Shown piece by piece: positions 12,001 through 21,577 of a stretch of 64,000 bases of DNA (positions are counted from its first letter, which is position 1; each line of letters opens with the position of its first letter). The notes below the pieces were generated by a model. That model worked only from the letters and a program-made list of their open reading frames with translations. It searched no databases and had not been told where the DNA came from. Origin of the DNA: Polydactylus sextarius (Eukaryota > Chordata > Actinopteri > Polynemidae); assembly GCA_016801845.1 (NCBI GenBank), contig CM028931.1:9064587-9128586 (forward strand), given 5' to 3'. The translations under genes and the position numbers were made by a program.

Positions 12001-12575
12001 CTACAAAAAAAAAACATAGTAAAAAATGAATTAAAATGCAATAAAACTTAAGAAATAAAGCTAATCGTGCTAATTTTCTGAGAAACCGGGGGCCATTTTG
12101 GCTCAAAACATAATGTCAAATGTTTAAAACTAGTGTTAAAATTGTATTAGCTCCAAAACTATATATAATAAAAACACACCAGCTGCTTTAACAACGTCTT
12201 CATAAGATAAACAGCAGGGTTGTGTAATCAAAACAATGTGGAAAATGTGTATTTTTACACTTTATTTTGCTGAAACCAGCACAGGATCACGTCACGCCAC
12301 AAACCCCGCAATGCATGCTGGTCCCATTATGCACAACAAGCTGTCGGTGCAGGCGACACAGCCTGTGTCATGTTATATTACGTTATATTATTTTATGAAG
12401 CGATAATGAGATTAAACTCACGGACCTTGGGCGTCCTGTTGTGCTGTGTTGTCTGAGCGGAGCTGCAGAGGCGACTGGTCGCTGCTGATAAGACGAGTGG
12501 GCGAAGATGAGCGAAGAGGAAGAAACTCCTCCGTGTTGAGCAGCTTTTAAACACCGTCACTGTTACAGTCGCCAT
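8921..12575 (-). CDS. coa8: COA8 (APOPT1), mitochondrial complex IV assembly factor, five coding exons
   Basis: COA8 is a mitochondrial inner-membrane/matrix factor for cytochrome c oxidase assembly that is stabilised under oxidative stress (family knowledge). The joined minus-strand exons 12575-12426, 10928-10731, 10186-10123, 10013-9923 and 9032-8921 give 204 codons with all phases consistent; the vertebrate protein is usually near 200. The N-terminus (MATVTVTVFKSCSTRRSFFL) is basic, hydroxylated and acid-free, as in a mitochondrial targeting peptide. The conserved core is plain: HDWIGPPNPASNLRP, ENESDLEKRLRHLRQETEDW, FWTDQNVTFSE, DAFIISQLKAKGL, FYKSFLDKN, YNREWYRRNF and the basic C-terminal tail. 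The ATG sits in AAAAATGGCG. The gene lies head-to-head with BAG5 and tail-to-head with KLC1, as I remember it in human. Confidence 0.94.
9165..9640 (-). mobile_element. Family B TIR element, inverted copy B1, in COA8 intron 4
   Basis: The right end GTGAAGTCGACTGGTGTCAA and the interior (GACCTGTAGTGTTCACACTA on the reverse strand, and the block around ATAGCAGCTACAGTCAAGG on the reverse strand) match copies at 25873-26711 and 49390-50000. It is shorter than the 25.9-kb copy and more diverged. No transposase is present. Confidence 0.75.
9923..10013 (-). CDS. coa8: COA8 coding exon 4
   Basis: 91 bp, acceptor CTGCTCAG, donor AACAG/GTGAGT. It encodes RRRTLDSEVMAIFYKSFLDK and the following NRTRHANYN, matching the family's FYKEFL-type block. 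Confidence 0.92.
10123..10186 (-). CDS. coa8: COA8 coding exon 3
   Basis: 64 bp, acceptor CCTGCAG... on the minus strand, donor CAAG/GTGAGG. It encodes EKDAFIISQLKAKGLTLRDEQ plus the first base of a glycine codon. Confidence 0.92.
10606..10620 (-). promoter_or_regulatory. CTCF-like motif
   Basis: TGCCCTCTGCTGGTC resembles the reverse orientation of the CTCF core. It lies in COA8 intron 2. Motif match by eye only. Confidence 0.3.
10731..10928 (-). CDS. coa8: COA8 coding exon 2
   Basis: Sixty-six codons, phase 0 at both ends, from acceptor TTCGCAG (ending 10929) to donor GCGAG/GTTCAC. It carries the diagnostic DWIGPP block and the helix ending NVTFSE. Confidence 0.95.
11731..12150. repeat. 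Three-unit tandem repeat (about 150-170 bp) in COA8 intron 1
   Basis: The block AGAAATAAAGCTAATCGTGC, followed by TTTTCTGAGAAACCGG, GGCCATTTTGGC and CAAAACATAATGTCAAATG, occurs at about 11731 (diverged), 11901 and 12051. Spacings are 170 and 150 bp, and units 2 and 3 are nearly identical over their first 80 bp. Confidence 0.85.
12426..12575 (-). CDS. coa8: COA8 coding exon 1
   Basis: Fifty codons carrying the presequence, ending CCCAAG/GTCCGT. A nearby GTGAGT three bases further on looks stronger as a donor but would break the frame with exon 2, so the GTCCGT donor is chosen. Confidence 0.85.
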
Positions 12576-12639
12576 TTTTTTTATTTTAAATTAGATGTGC
12601 AATATAAACTGCGTCTTAAATACACTTTTATATTAACCC

Positions 12640-13520
12640 GAGCAGCGTCGACGTAAAGAGCAACACAAGAGTTCACGTCCTTTCTGACTGCACATAAACA
12701 CTTCCGGTCACGTGAATCCGGAAGCGCTTGAAATGATCACCGCCACCGCCCGGAGTGAGCCGTTCGGGCGGGAAACGGGAAAATTAAAAATTTATTTAAA
12801 TTAAATATGCAGATACTTCTGTTAGTAAAGTCCGTTGAATTATCCTACAATAAATTATCATAATTAGTTTAAAGAATTGAATAATTTCATTAAGATTAAT
12901 AAAATGTATGTGTTAATGTATATATTTTAATGAACAGAACACGTATTTGGATATTATTTTTACCATATAAATAATTTTATTTTCCTTGGTATTTTATTGT
13001 GTAATATATTACGTTAATTTACTGTATTTCATATCAATGCAAGATTAGGCAGCTTTTATAATAACATTTTAATATCAATACAAGCTAAAACTAACTATAA
13101 TTACTAATATAAACTTTTACATTTTATATTTCCATCTAAATTGCAGAAAATCCGACATTTTCAAGTATTTGTGATGCAAATTTCCCCATTAGTTGCACCG
13201 CCCTCACCGCTACGTGACAAACGGTACACCGGCGTGATAAAATACAACGCACAAAGCGTTGGACAACAAAAACTTACAATTCGTTAAAAAACCATTAAGT
13301 CGATTACGTGCAAGTTGTCACGTTCAAATATATTTATATACGTCAATGTTGATGTATTATAATTTAGATTAATTCAAATGGCTAATTTTTATTCGTAGAG
13401 TCAATCAAACGCGGATAAATTGATTTAAAAGTCACAATTATTAAATATAGATAAACTCCGTGTTAGTTTTTATCGGCCGAGCAGGAAAGTAACTACAACT
13501 AGAAGGTAGCTAGGCAGGCT
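12640..13520. promoter_or_regulatory. Bidirectional promoter region between COA8 and BAG5
   Basis: The region separates the divergent COA8 start (12575, minus) from the candidate BAG5 first exon (plus). A tight cluster sits at 12700-12725: CTTCCGG, TCACGTGAA (CACGTG at 12709-12714) and CCGGAAG. These are two opposed ETS-type sites around an E-box, typical of divergent housekeeping promoters. No TATA box stands out. From about 12780 to 13440 the DNA turns AT-rich and shows nothing I can name. Confidence 0.55.
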
Positions 13521-13521
13521 A

Positions 13522-13593
13522 ATGTTTAGCTTTAATCAGTGGAAGTGCGCACTTTTTACCAACTATTCAGATGGCTGTACGCTGGCTATGCAG
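13522..13593 (+). other. bag5: Candidate BAG5 first exon (end defined by a strong donor)
   Basis: GCTATGCAG/GTAAGAACG at 13585-13602 is the best donor between the COA8 promoter and the BAG5 coding exon. It would splice to the acceptor at 19051. Two ATGs lie in it. The one at 13522 opens a 30-codon upstream ORF that would stop (TGA 19070-19072) just after the splice. The one at 13571 would be in frame with BAG5 and add 19 residues (MAVRWLCSLFGKPFDGGKR), with an in-frame TAA 51 bases upstream. The 5' boundary is unknown. From memory, human BAG5 also has an annotated longer N-terminal isoform, which makes this plausible. Confidence 0.5.
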
Positions 13594-14164
13594 GTAAGAA
13601 CGAAATTATAAGAGAGACGAAGTGTTGTTGACGTATAATGAGCTGAAAAAACCCGAAGTTATTGGGCCGAGGTGGGGCAGAGTCAGGTGATCATCGGTTG
13701 CCTAGCTTAAAAAATGAGACAATGGCATCCACAGAGCCGAGTACGTTGGAAACTGAGCTCTGTTGTCGCTTTGTTTTATTAAAAAAATATCTGATACGTT
13801 GTCGTTAAGGTTTAGGAGTGTTTGAATTTATAAACTAAGTTGTTGTAAAGCGGAGAGTCGGCGGAGGAAGCCCCCCTCAAGATCGTTCTGTGGGAGGGGC
13901 GACACCAGCCCGACCGCAGCGCAGTCAGCCAGGCAGTCGGGCGGGCGGTTGGTGCTGAAGCTGACCGGAGCGTCACCACCACCACCACCACCATCATCAG
14001 AGATATTTATCTTTATTTATATAGCATCATCTTTGGGATTATATCCGTTTGGATGCAACTGTCCTCCACGAACCGGCTCTGCTGTGGCTGATGGAAACAG
14101 ACATCCGTAAAAATGTGCGCGAATGTGTTCGGAGTTTTGAAAAGGTGAGAGAAGCTGAAGGATG

Positions 14165-14253
14165 GTGTGTGTGTGTGTGTGTGTGTGTGTGAGGAGGTGT
14201 GGATGCAGGTGACAGCTCCTGGATATGCTTCTAGGTGTGTGTGTGTGTGTGTG
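14165..14253. repeat. Paired (GT)n microsatellites
   Basis: Two runs of GT (14165-14191 and 14234-14253) separated by about 40 bp. Confidence 0.95.
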
Positions 14254-15221
14254 ATGTATTTCGCCGTGGTGATGCTGCAGATCCTCCTCACATAGATCAC
14301 ACACACCTTCCAGCACCAGCAGCAGCTGGACTAACACACTAAAACGAGGCTTTTCTGTGGTGACATAATGCGCAAATCCGTGTAGGACCGGTGCAGGGAG
14401 GCAGCCAGGGAGATGGTGAAGCTGCCTGGTGAAGGTTTGGTGCTCGATCACATCAGATCACATCACATCAGATAGATGCTATGATGTGTTACCTCCACCT
14501 CAGTTTGCCTCCTCATGAAAAGAAGCAGTGAGGATTCTTCTTATTCTCCGTTTCAGCTAAAAGGTTGATGTGTTGTGTGGATTTCGCAGAGATTATCCTA
14601 ATAAATCACACAGATTTGTGAGCTTTGGTTGCCAGCATGTGTTCATCCACTCTTCTGGAAATGCCCAACCCCTCATCCTCTCTCTCTCTCTTACATAAAA
14701 GTACCGTAGGGATTGCTGATAAATAATCCTGTCTAGTCAAATAAGCATTATCGATGCAGACGGGTAAAAAAAAAAAAAAAACATCATATGCAACACTCAC
14801 GACGTGCTGTCAGGATGATGATAATGATGATGTCTCATGGTGCAACCTCTCCTTATCCTGTGGTTAAAAATCAAAAAGAAAAAATGGTTAAATCCGGGAA
14901 ACAAAGGCATCGATTCTCTCATTGACAGGTTTATTCTTCTTTTAACATTTGTTGTATTTGTGACCATGGATGGATTAGGCTACTGGATTACTGTCAGGCA
15001 CAAGATTAGTCGCCCGAAGGGTCAAGGGGGCCTTAGGGCAGAGCGTCTATATAAAGTAACCGTTGATAACTTATAAGTATCGACGTCCAAGTTGCTTTTT
15101 TTTTTAATCCCGATCCTGTTCCTGTCTTTTATTTATTGAGTATCCAATCCCGAGTTTGACATCTTTTCTGTCACATTACACCGTTTGTACACTCGCAGTC
15201 GGATTAGTAAAACGGTTTAAT

Positions 15222-15830
15222 TCAAAAGAGCAGACAAAATGGCTACAAATAGGCACGAAATGACAACAGAGAGGTGTGAAGCGACGGTAAAGAGACACTG
15301 AGCGGCTACGACAACGTAAAAAGACGACGTGACAAAGCGGATGTATAAAAAAAAAAAATGATTGTAGGACGACTACAAATGTACAGAATCGTGACAATCG
15401 GACAAAAAGATGCAAAACATTAGACAAAATAACTACAAAGAGGTGTAAAATGACTCCACGAATACTACAAACGCATGAAAATATCACAAACCGATGCAAA
15501 ACAACCATAAAAAGACACCGAACAACTACCGAGATGAACAAAAAATGAGCACAAAGAGATGTGAAATAACCAGGAAGGTACGGAAAAAGACAAAAAGGCA
15601 AGAAAGTGATAGAAAATGACACAGAACAACTAAAAAATACAATGCAAAATGGCTACAAAGAACTGCAGAGAAGCAAATAACTACAAAAAATACAACAGAG
15701 GTGTGACTTTACTAGGAAGGAAGGAAGGAACAGAGCAAAAAGACCTAAAATGACTGGACGAGATGAAACGAGCACCTCCAGAAAAACAAAGCAACGGTAA
15801 AAAAAGAAAAGAAAAAAGTGACAAAATTGG
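15222..15830. repeat. Degenerate (ACAAAATGNCTACAAAGAGR)n minisatellite
   Basis: Words such as GACAAAATGGCTACAAA, CTACAAAGAGGTG and GCAAAACA recur at irregular spacing for about 600 bp. The same vocabulary returns at 63840-63970. The reading frame open on the minus strand is a by-product of this repeat. Confidence 0.75.
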
Positions 15831-16929
15831 CAAAAATTGAGCGTCTCCACAGAGAACGGATCGTTCGCCGGGGCTTAATGAGCGTAATGAACATCACCGC
15901 AGGCAGCGCCACTTACTTAACCGTCCTCCAGGAAGCGACATGTCACGGAAAAACTGGGACGAGCAACAATTATTTTCATCGCGTTCGGACTATTCTGTCA
16001 GTTAATAAAACAAGTGGTAGAGTAGCACAACAAGTAGGTGGGTCAATGGGATTGAATCGGCAACATTTTGAGGGAACGTTATTAATCTTGAGGCGCGATC
16101 GTCGTGATGAACCGGGAACACGTTTCACGGCTCGAGGCACCTGTGACACATTTCATTTAACCGGAGCTTCTTCCTTCTTCCCCCTCGTCGGATTTCAGGG
16201 CGTTGGTCCTTAAAGCTTCAATCAGCAGGATCTTGGTTTTTTTACATTTTTTTTTAAATCATCAGAGCTTCATCACCATCATGTCAGCCAACAACAACAA
16301 CAACACGCCCGGTAGAGATACACAGCGATACTCGGAGCCGTTGTCATGTGGGCGTTCCTCTTGTCCAGACCAAATGTAGGTTAACCTCATTCATTTTCTT
16401 GCAGCGATTGTAAGAAGGAGATTCTTGAATAATGAATATACGATGCGGACGTTTGTTCTGTTGTTATACATTTGAGCTGCGTCGTCACGAGATCGATCCT
16501 CATGTGTTTTAAGAGGAATAAAAGAGGCCAAGGTCGAGAACAGACGCTTCAGTTTCCCGCTCGTAGAGAAATATTTCTCACATGTATTTGAGATTTAGTC
16601 ACCGTTTTCTGCTCGCGGACACTAAATACCGTCTTGGCTCAAGGGATCAGTGGCAGACGGGAGGTTTAGCCAAAAAAAAAAAAAGACAAACAGTAACAGG
16701 TGTGGGAGGCGTTTTCATGTCCTGCTTGTTTTTCTGGTTTTAACGCCGTCGAAACATCGCCCAAGTAGATTTTGCATGTTTGGAAATAAATTTAAATGTC
16801 TTAGTGACTAAACGAATACGAGTCGTAGTCAACAAGAAGCTGTTGGCTCCTCTCCGCCATGTTGGGTTTCCTAGGAAACTACAGCCGTGGCCTAATTGAA
16901 TCCTTGGAGGTTTCGAGGATTCGCAATGA

Positions 16930-17560
16930 TGCGATCGCAGCTATTAACGCAAAATCGACCAATTACCTGGGGAATTTTTTGCAATTTTGATCAATCGCCG
17001 CAACTTTTCATTATCGCCGTTTCCCGCCAAATCTTCCCGCCACTTCCTTGTTCCTTTTAGAAGACGCAGGAAACGTGTAACGATTAAAACAATAACATTT
17101 AAATTTCCCAACATCACCGCTAAGGACCAAGAGCAACAGTATCCGGGTAGATCGCAACTTTGACTTGCCTCTGCAACTTTATTGCAACAAAAAAACCTTA
17201 AAAATTGCAACTTTAACCGCCATATTTTTAAAATTTTCAGAAAAACTCGTCCAAAATTAGGAAAAATTAGAAATCCCAGAGGAACAGACATCTGAGGAGG
17301 AACATTAGACATCTGCCGCGTTTGATTAATCGCCGCCGTTTTCCCGCCAAAACTCACTTCCTTGTTTCTTTTTGGAAGACGCAGGAAACGTGTAACAATA
17401 AAAACAATAACATTTAAATTTCCCAACATCACTGCTAAGGACCATGAGATACGGTGTCTGGGTAGATCGCAACTTTATCGCGACAAAACGCCTAAAAAGA
17501 CTGCAACTTTTTTTTTTTTTTTTTTTTAACATAAAAGTTGCTGCGCAATTTGGACAAATT
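16930..17560. repeat. Direct duplication of about 140 bp (family E)
   Basis: About 17003-17160 and 17333-17478 share GAAGACGCAGGAAACGTGTA, AACAATAACATTTAAATTTC and GGGTAGATCGCAACTTT in the same order, about 330 bp apart. TTGCAAC-rich flanks resemble 20395-20500 in BAG5 intron 2, which suggests a dispersed element. Its ends and class are not visible. Confidence 0.75.
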
Positions 17561-18093
17561 AGGCTGCAAACAATTTTAAAACAGGTCTGTTAGACCTGTT
17601 TGAACACAATGAGATGGTTTATGCAACGTTACGCAACAAATTTTATTTTAATAGTTAAATGATGAATAATATGGTCTCACACTCGTTCTCTTGCTGCCGT
17701 TTATTGGTTTAACAGCATTTAATCACACTTATAAACCCAGAGAGGGAATAAACCCAGCAGCTAACGCTGGTTACGTGATTGATCGATAAGGTTTTAACGT
17801 TCATCACGGCTCGCGTGCGTGTGTGTGTGTTTAGCGTCAGTTCAGCGATTCCCATCGTAGCCGACGGCTTCAACGACCTCTCTGGTCTCATCACCAGCGT
17901 CCCGCTGTTTTTTTTTTTGTTTTGTTTTTCCCGCGATGGAAAATAAAATTAGCGAGACAAAATTAGCAATAAAATCAGAAACGGTTCTAAATTTACCTCC
18001 GAGGAGGCTCGAGACCGAACGTTTTATTTTAATTAATACATTAAGTCTCTCTCAGGTTTCTCTCTCCCTGGCATACTTTCTCCTCTGCGTCCT

Positions 18094-18180
18094 CTTTATT
18101 AGGTACACCTGCAAGTCGATCTAGAAAGGAGCTTTTCTTTTTACCTGCAGACGTTTTTCTTTCACGTGTACCTAATAAAG
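18094..18180. mobile_element. 87-bp mini-element with perfect 15-bp inverted ends
   Basis: CTTTATTAGGTACAC at 18094-18108 is exactly inverted as GTGTACCTAATAAAG at 18166-18180. The element has no coding capacity. The TTTATTAGGTACACC end is one I associate with dispersed fish repeats, but I cannot name the family. Confidence 0.7.
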
Positions 18181-19085
18181 TGGCCGCAAACAAACTGCAG
18201 CACGGAAATACCACATTAGTGTCGCATTTCAAACTAACTCGTTTTAAACGTTCAGGTTCAGTTAGTGTTTTACTTTCTCACCACGTGCGGTGACACTGAT
18301 GGAGAGCTGGCGAGCGACAGCAGCAGCGTTCGCATGTAAAATTGATGATATTTTAACGTTTAATGACTTTTAAGTGTCGAGGCCGGAGGCCGGGTGGTTT
18401 CTGACATGACATCTGCCGTTGGTAATCATAGTTTTTAAAGGAAAAAATCAGAAAAAATAAGGTCTGTTTACAGGTGATAATGAATTCATACTTTGTGTTT
18501 GTAGCAAGATCGAGTCAAAATAACACGCGACTTGTGTGTTGGACTGTAAATGTGCAGATTCTGTAGCTACGTGACCTGAAGTTGTTTTCCCGTCGACGCC
18601 ATCTTGAGGAAAACACTGTGGTGTCTGTCGGGATCCTCACAAATGTTACTTAGAGATTCGTCTCGACGTGACTCCGTCTCCCTCACGCTGTCGTTATAGA
18701 TCTTTAGGTTGAAATTACAAAACTCAAACCTTCTCAAAACTCATCTGATTGATGTGATTTTGCCGCAAACGCCAAGTATGAAGTCGTTTATCATCTGGAA
18801 AACTCTGAAAGGTAAATGTAAATTGTTGTTGTCGTAAATTCCTCTAAACTTGGCCGAGGTTACAGGGTTTGTCCTCTGGCAGCGTCTCTGGCAGCGATTC
18901 AGCCATTACTCTGAGGTCCTATTCAAAAAGATCTGAATAGAAACTTTTAAACAATTCAGCAGCGACTCCGACTCTTTGTTTATCTCCGGCTCTGAATTGT
19001 TGCTTATTGTTCCTGCTTCCTTTCATTTTGCTTTTTTTTTTCCCCTTCAAGCCTGTTTGGGAAGCCCTTTGATGGTGGGAAAAGG

Positions 19086-19945
19086 ATGGACCATGGCGGC
19101 TCGCAGTCGCAGCAGCAGCACCCGATGGAGCAGCAGCAGCCGTACCATCCGCAGCACCCGGCCATGATGCGTCTGTACGAGGTCCAGAAGGAGGTGGCGT
19201 CTCTCGGGCCTCAGGTCTGCACCTTCAGCGGCCTCCAGAACGACCGCGACTACAAGCGACTGGAGCGCGAGCTGACGCGGCTGCTGCTGGAGGTGGACCA
19301 GGTGGACACGGAGGGCAAACCGGAGCTGCAAGGGGCGAGGAAGAGGGCGGCGCAGGAGGTGGAGGGTCTGCTTCGCTACCTGGAGGAGAACGCCACCCAC
19401 CCGTCGCGCCAGGCCATCGAGGAGCTGAGCAACGAGGCGCGGCGGCTGGTGGACGAGCGCGTGGTGGCGCCGCAGCGAGCCGGCGGCGTGGCCGAGATAA
19501 ACGACGAGCTGGTGGACGCCCTGCAGGAGCTGGTGCTCAGGCTCACGCAGGTCAAGACGGAAGGGAGGGTGCCGCTCCGTAAAGCTCGCTACCGGGCGCT
19601 GACGCGTCTCTGCGCCGTGCAGGACGTGCTGGAAGGACGGACGCAGCAGCAGACGCTCTCGCTGCCGCTGTCCGGGGACACGCACGAGGCGGTGAACCGC
19701 ATCAACCAGGTGATGGTGAAGGTGAGCGTGGCTCGCAGCCAGCTGGTGGCGCTGCTCATGGGGCTCAGCGGGAGGGACAGCTGCGCGCACCTGTCGCGCA
19801 TCCTGACGGAGATGCAGGTGGAGCTAGACGCGCTGGATGTTTCCGGGAACGCGGCGGTCCGAAATTACAGGAAACAGGTGGTGGAGGAGATAAACGGGCT
19901 GCTGAAACATCTGGACCTGGAGGTGGAGGGAGACGACACGCGCAG
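19086..19945 (+). CDS. bag5: BAG5 coding exon A (BAG domains 1-3)
   Basis: The exon starts at 19052 after acceptor TTTCCCCTTCAAG. The CDS runs from ATG 19086 to the donor at 19946, ending two bases into an Arg codon. An out-of-frame ATG in a perfect ACCATGG context lies 7 bases after the start. Confidence 0.96.
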
Positions 19946-21529
19946 GTAGGAACCAAGAAGTAATAGTATCAGATGAAAAGTGCGTCGTTTTTCACCATGA
20001 ATAAGAGTCAAACTCCCCCTCAAGAGATATTTTACGTCATTTGTTTTCACAACCAAATAGTTAACAAAGAAAGTAAATGGGGCAGCCAGCCAAACGTATC
20101 TAAATTGTCATGTTTTAACTACTAATAAAACTCAAAATATCACTTCACTTCAGCAGTAGCATGAATAGGGTCCCTACACATAAACTGAAGTACTGATAAC
20201 TTAGTAAGTGAACTGAGAGTTTATTAAAAACACTGTTTTACAAGACTTACCCAACGTCTTGTTGTCATAACAACTGCTGATGAAGGGTGTTCCAGATCAG
20301 CAGATTCATCATTTTCCTGAACGATGTGTCAGTGAAGAGCGAGGAAAGTGACAAATCTGCGAGGTGAAGTATACACCTTTTTCTTTTAAAAGGGAAAAAA
20401 AAAAAAATCACAAACTTTGACTCGCTCCTGCAACTTAATTGCAACAAGATGCACAACTTTCGTCACAATCAGACAAATTTGGCCTCAACGATCTTTAAAA
20501 AATGGCCCCTGAAATCTTGGAGGGTCGTGGTTAATTTAATCTATGAAGTGACTCATCGGTTCATATCGGATATTCTGCTCTCGCTGCTACATTTGCTGAT
20601 GTTATTATTCTGCAGCTGCGCTCGTAGATAATGAGGAGACTCTGCACAGGCGGCGAATTTCAACCGATGCCAATGTTTCAGGACCGACGCGCCTCCTGAA
20701 CGCCTCATTATGGGGAAAACAGCAAACTCAAACACTGAATCAAGTCCCGCTCTGTGCTCTGATGTTGGTTTTTTATCACATTAGAAAATACACATTTGAT
20801 TCGAGTCTGTGTTTTAAAAAATATTCACTAAATTAAAAAAAAAAAAAAAGAACTAAAACACATCTATTTCTCTAATCTCCTTGTGCTTTTATTTTGGCGA
20901 TACACTTGCCTTTGAATTAATTGACCTGGTTTTTCCCAAATCCAAGTCTTTTATTGTGAAAATCAGACCACATCCTGTCTTTTTCCAGGTACGACCTGGC
21001 GCAGAACAACTCCATACGTGAGATCGAGGCGGTGCGAGCTCACATCTCCCACCTGAGGGAGGGCATCCTGCGCCACTGCGCGATGGGCGACCTCGGCTTC
21101 AGGCCCAAAGCCGAGCTTCAGAGCCTCCTGACGCACCTGGACCAGGTGGACACGGCCAAGAACCCGTGCATCCGAGAGGCCCGCCGTCGCGCCGTCGTGG
21201 AGGTCCAAGCCGTCATCACCTTCCTGGACCTCCGCGAGGCCCTCGCACGCCGCCAGCCGGGCCCCAACGAGCACCCGTCGCACCGCGCCGTGTGGCTGGT
21301 CGTCGGCAGCCTCTCGGACCTCCAGGCTCAGGTTCTCGGCTTCGACGGCAAACGGGCCGACAAGAGCTACATGATGCTGGAGGAGCTGCTGACCAAGCAG
21401 CTGCTGGCGCTGGACGCCGTGGACCCGCAGGGCGACGAGACGACCAAGGTGGCGAGGAAGCAGGCGGTCAAGTTCGCCCAGAACATTCTCAACTACCTGG
21501 ACATGAAGACGGATGAGTGGGAGTACTGA
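19086..21529 (+). CDS. bag5: BAG5, five-BAG-domain Hsp70 co-chaperone, two coding exons here
   Basis: Cytosolic co-chaperone whose BAG domains bind the Hsp70 ATPase domain and act in nucleotide exchange; in mammals it also restrains Parkin (family knowledge). Joining 19086-19945 and 20989-21529 (CGCAG/GTAGGA to TTTTCCAG/G) gives 466 residues; human is about 447. Five BAG repeats can be followed at roughly residues 27-104, 113-185, 200-278, 293-370 and 384-461. Landmarks are GLQNDRDYKRLERELTRLL, VDTEGKPELQGARKRAAQE, GNAAVRNYRKQVVEEINGLL, LDQVDTAKNPCIREARRRA, EELLTKQLLALDAVDPQG and the C-terminus SDEWEY-like TDEWEY. A Gln/His-rich N-terminus adds about 15 residues. The intron falls between BAG domains 3 and 4. 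Coding GC is far above the flanks. The start ATG has A at -3 and G at +4. Confidence 0.97.
19946..20988 (+). other. BAG5 intron inside the coding region
   Basis: 1,043 bp, GT-AG, splitting an Arg codon (phase 2). Its first part (19987-20320) is a family A half-element and 20395-20500 resembles family E, so about 40 percent is repeat. Confidence 0.9.
19987..20320. mobile_element. Family A foldback MITE, half copy A2
   Basis: One arm in the orientation GGGGCAGCCAGCC to CACTTCACTTCAGCAGTAGC, ending with the GATCAGCAGATTCATCATTTT block. The second arm is missing. Confidence 0.85.
20989..21529 (+). CDS. bag5: BAG5 coding exon B (BAG domains 4-5)
   Basis: The exon begins with the last base of an Arg codon, then YDLAQNNSIREIEAV. 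It ends with LDMKTDEWEY and a TGA at 21527-21529. Confidence 0.96.
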
Positions 21530-21577
21530 ACCGGAACCGGAGCCGGAACTGGAGCCAGAACTGGAACCGGAACCGGA
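21530..21577 (+). repeat. Hexamer repeat (ACCGGA-type) immediately after the BAG5 stop
   Basis: Eight hexamers in register (ACCGGA, ACCGGA, GCCGGA, ACTGGA, GCCAGA, ACTGGA, ACCGGA, ACCGGA) begin at the first base after TGA. They are in the coding phase and would read as Thr/Ala-Gly dipeptides apart from one Ala-Arg pair. Confidence 0.95.

Larger units (their letters stand above)
13594..19051 (+). other. BAG5 intron 1, repeat-rich
   Basis: About 5.5 kb. It contains GT microsatellites (14165-14191, 14234-14253), a degenerate minisatellite (15222-15830), a local duplication rich in TTGCAAC words (16930-17560), and a short perfect-TIR element (18094-18180). The ORFs across 14.0-14.45, 15.2-15.6 and 15.8-16.2 kb are low complexity or unrecognisable. 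Confidence 0.55.

Noticed and set aside
12417..12425. GTGAGT just downstream of COA8 exon 1 as the preferred donor
   Set aside because: It would leave one extra base and break the frame with exon 2. The GTCCGT donor keeps phase 0.
14017..14451. 144-codon minus-strand ORF with Thr-His runs
   Set aside because: The His/Thr runs are translated GT microsatellites, and the rest has no recognisable motif or splice context.
15176..15622. 148-codon minus-strand ORF
   Set aside because: It is a by-product of the degenerate ACAAAATG-type minisatellite, with no conserved protein pattern.
15818..16213. 131-codon plus-strand ORF
   Set aside because: No recognisable domain, no splice or promoter context, and continuous with repeat sequence at its start.
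19047..19790. 247-codon ORF on the minus strand across BAG5 exon A
   Set aside because: Antisense shadow of a GC-rich coding exon. It is His/Leu/Arg-rich with no domain, while the plus strand is clearly BAG5.
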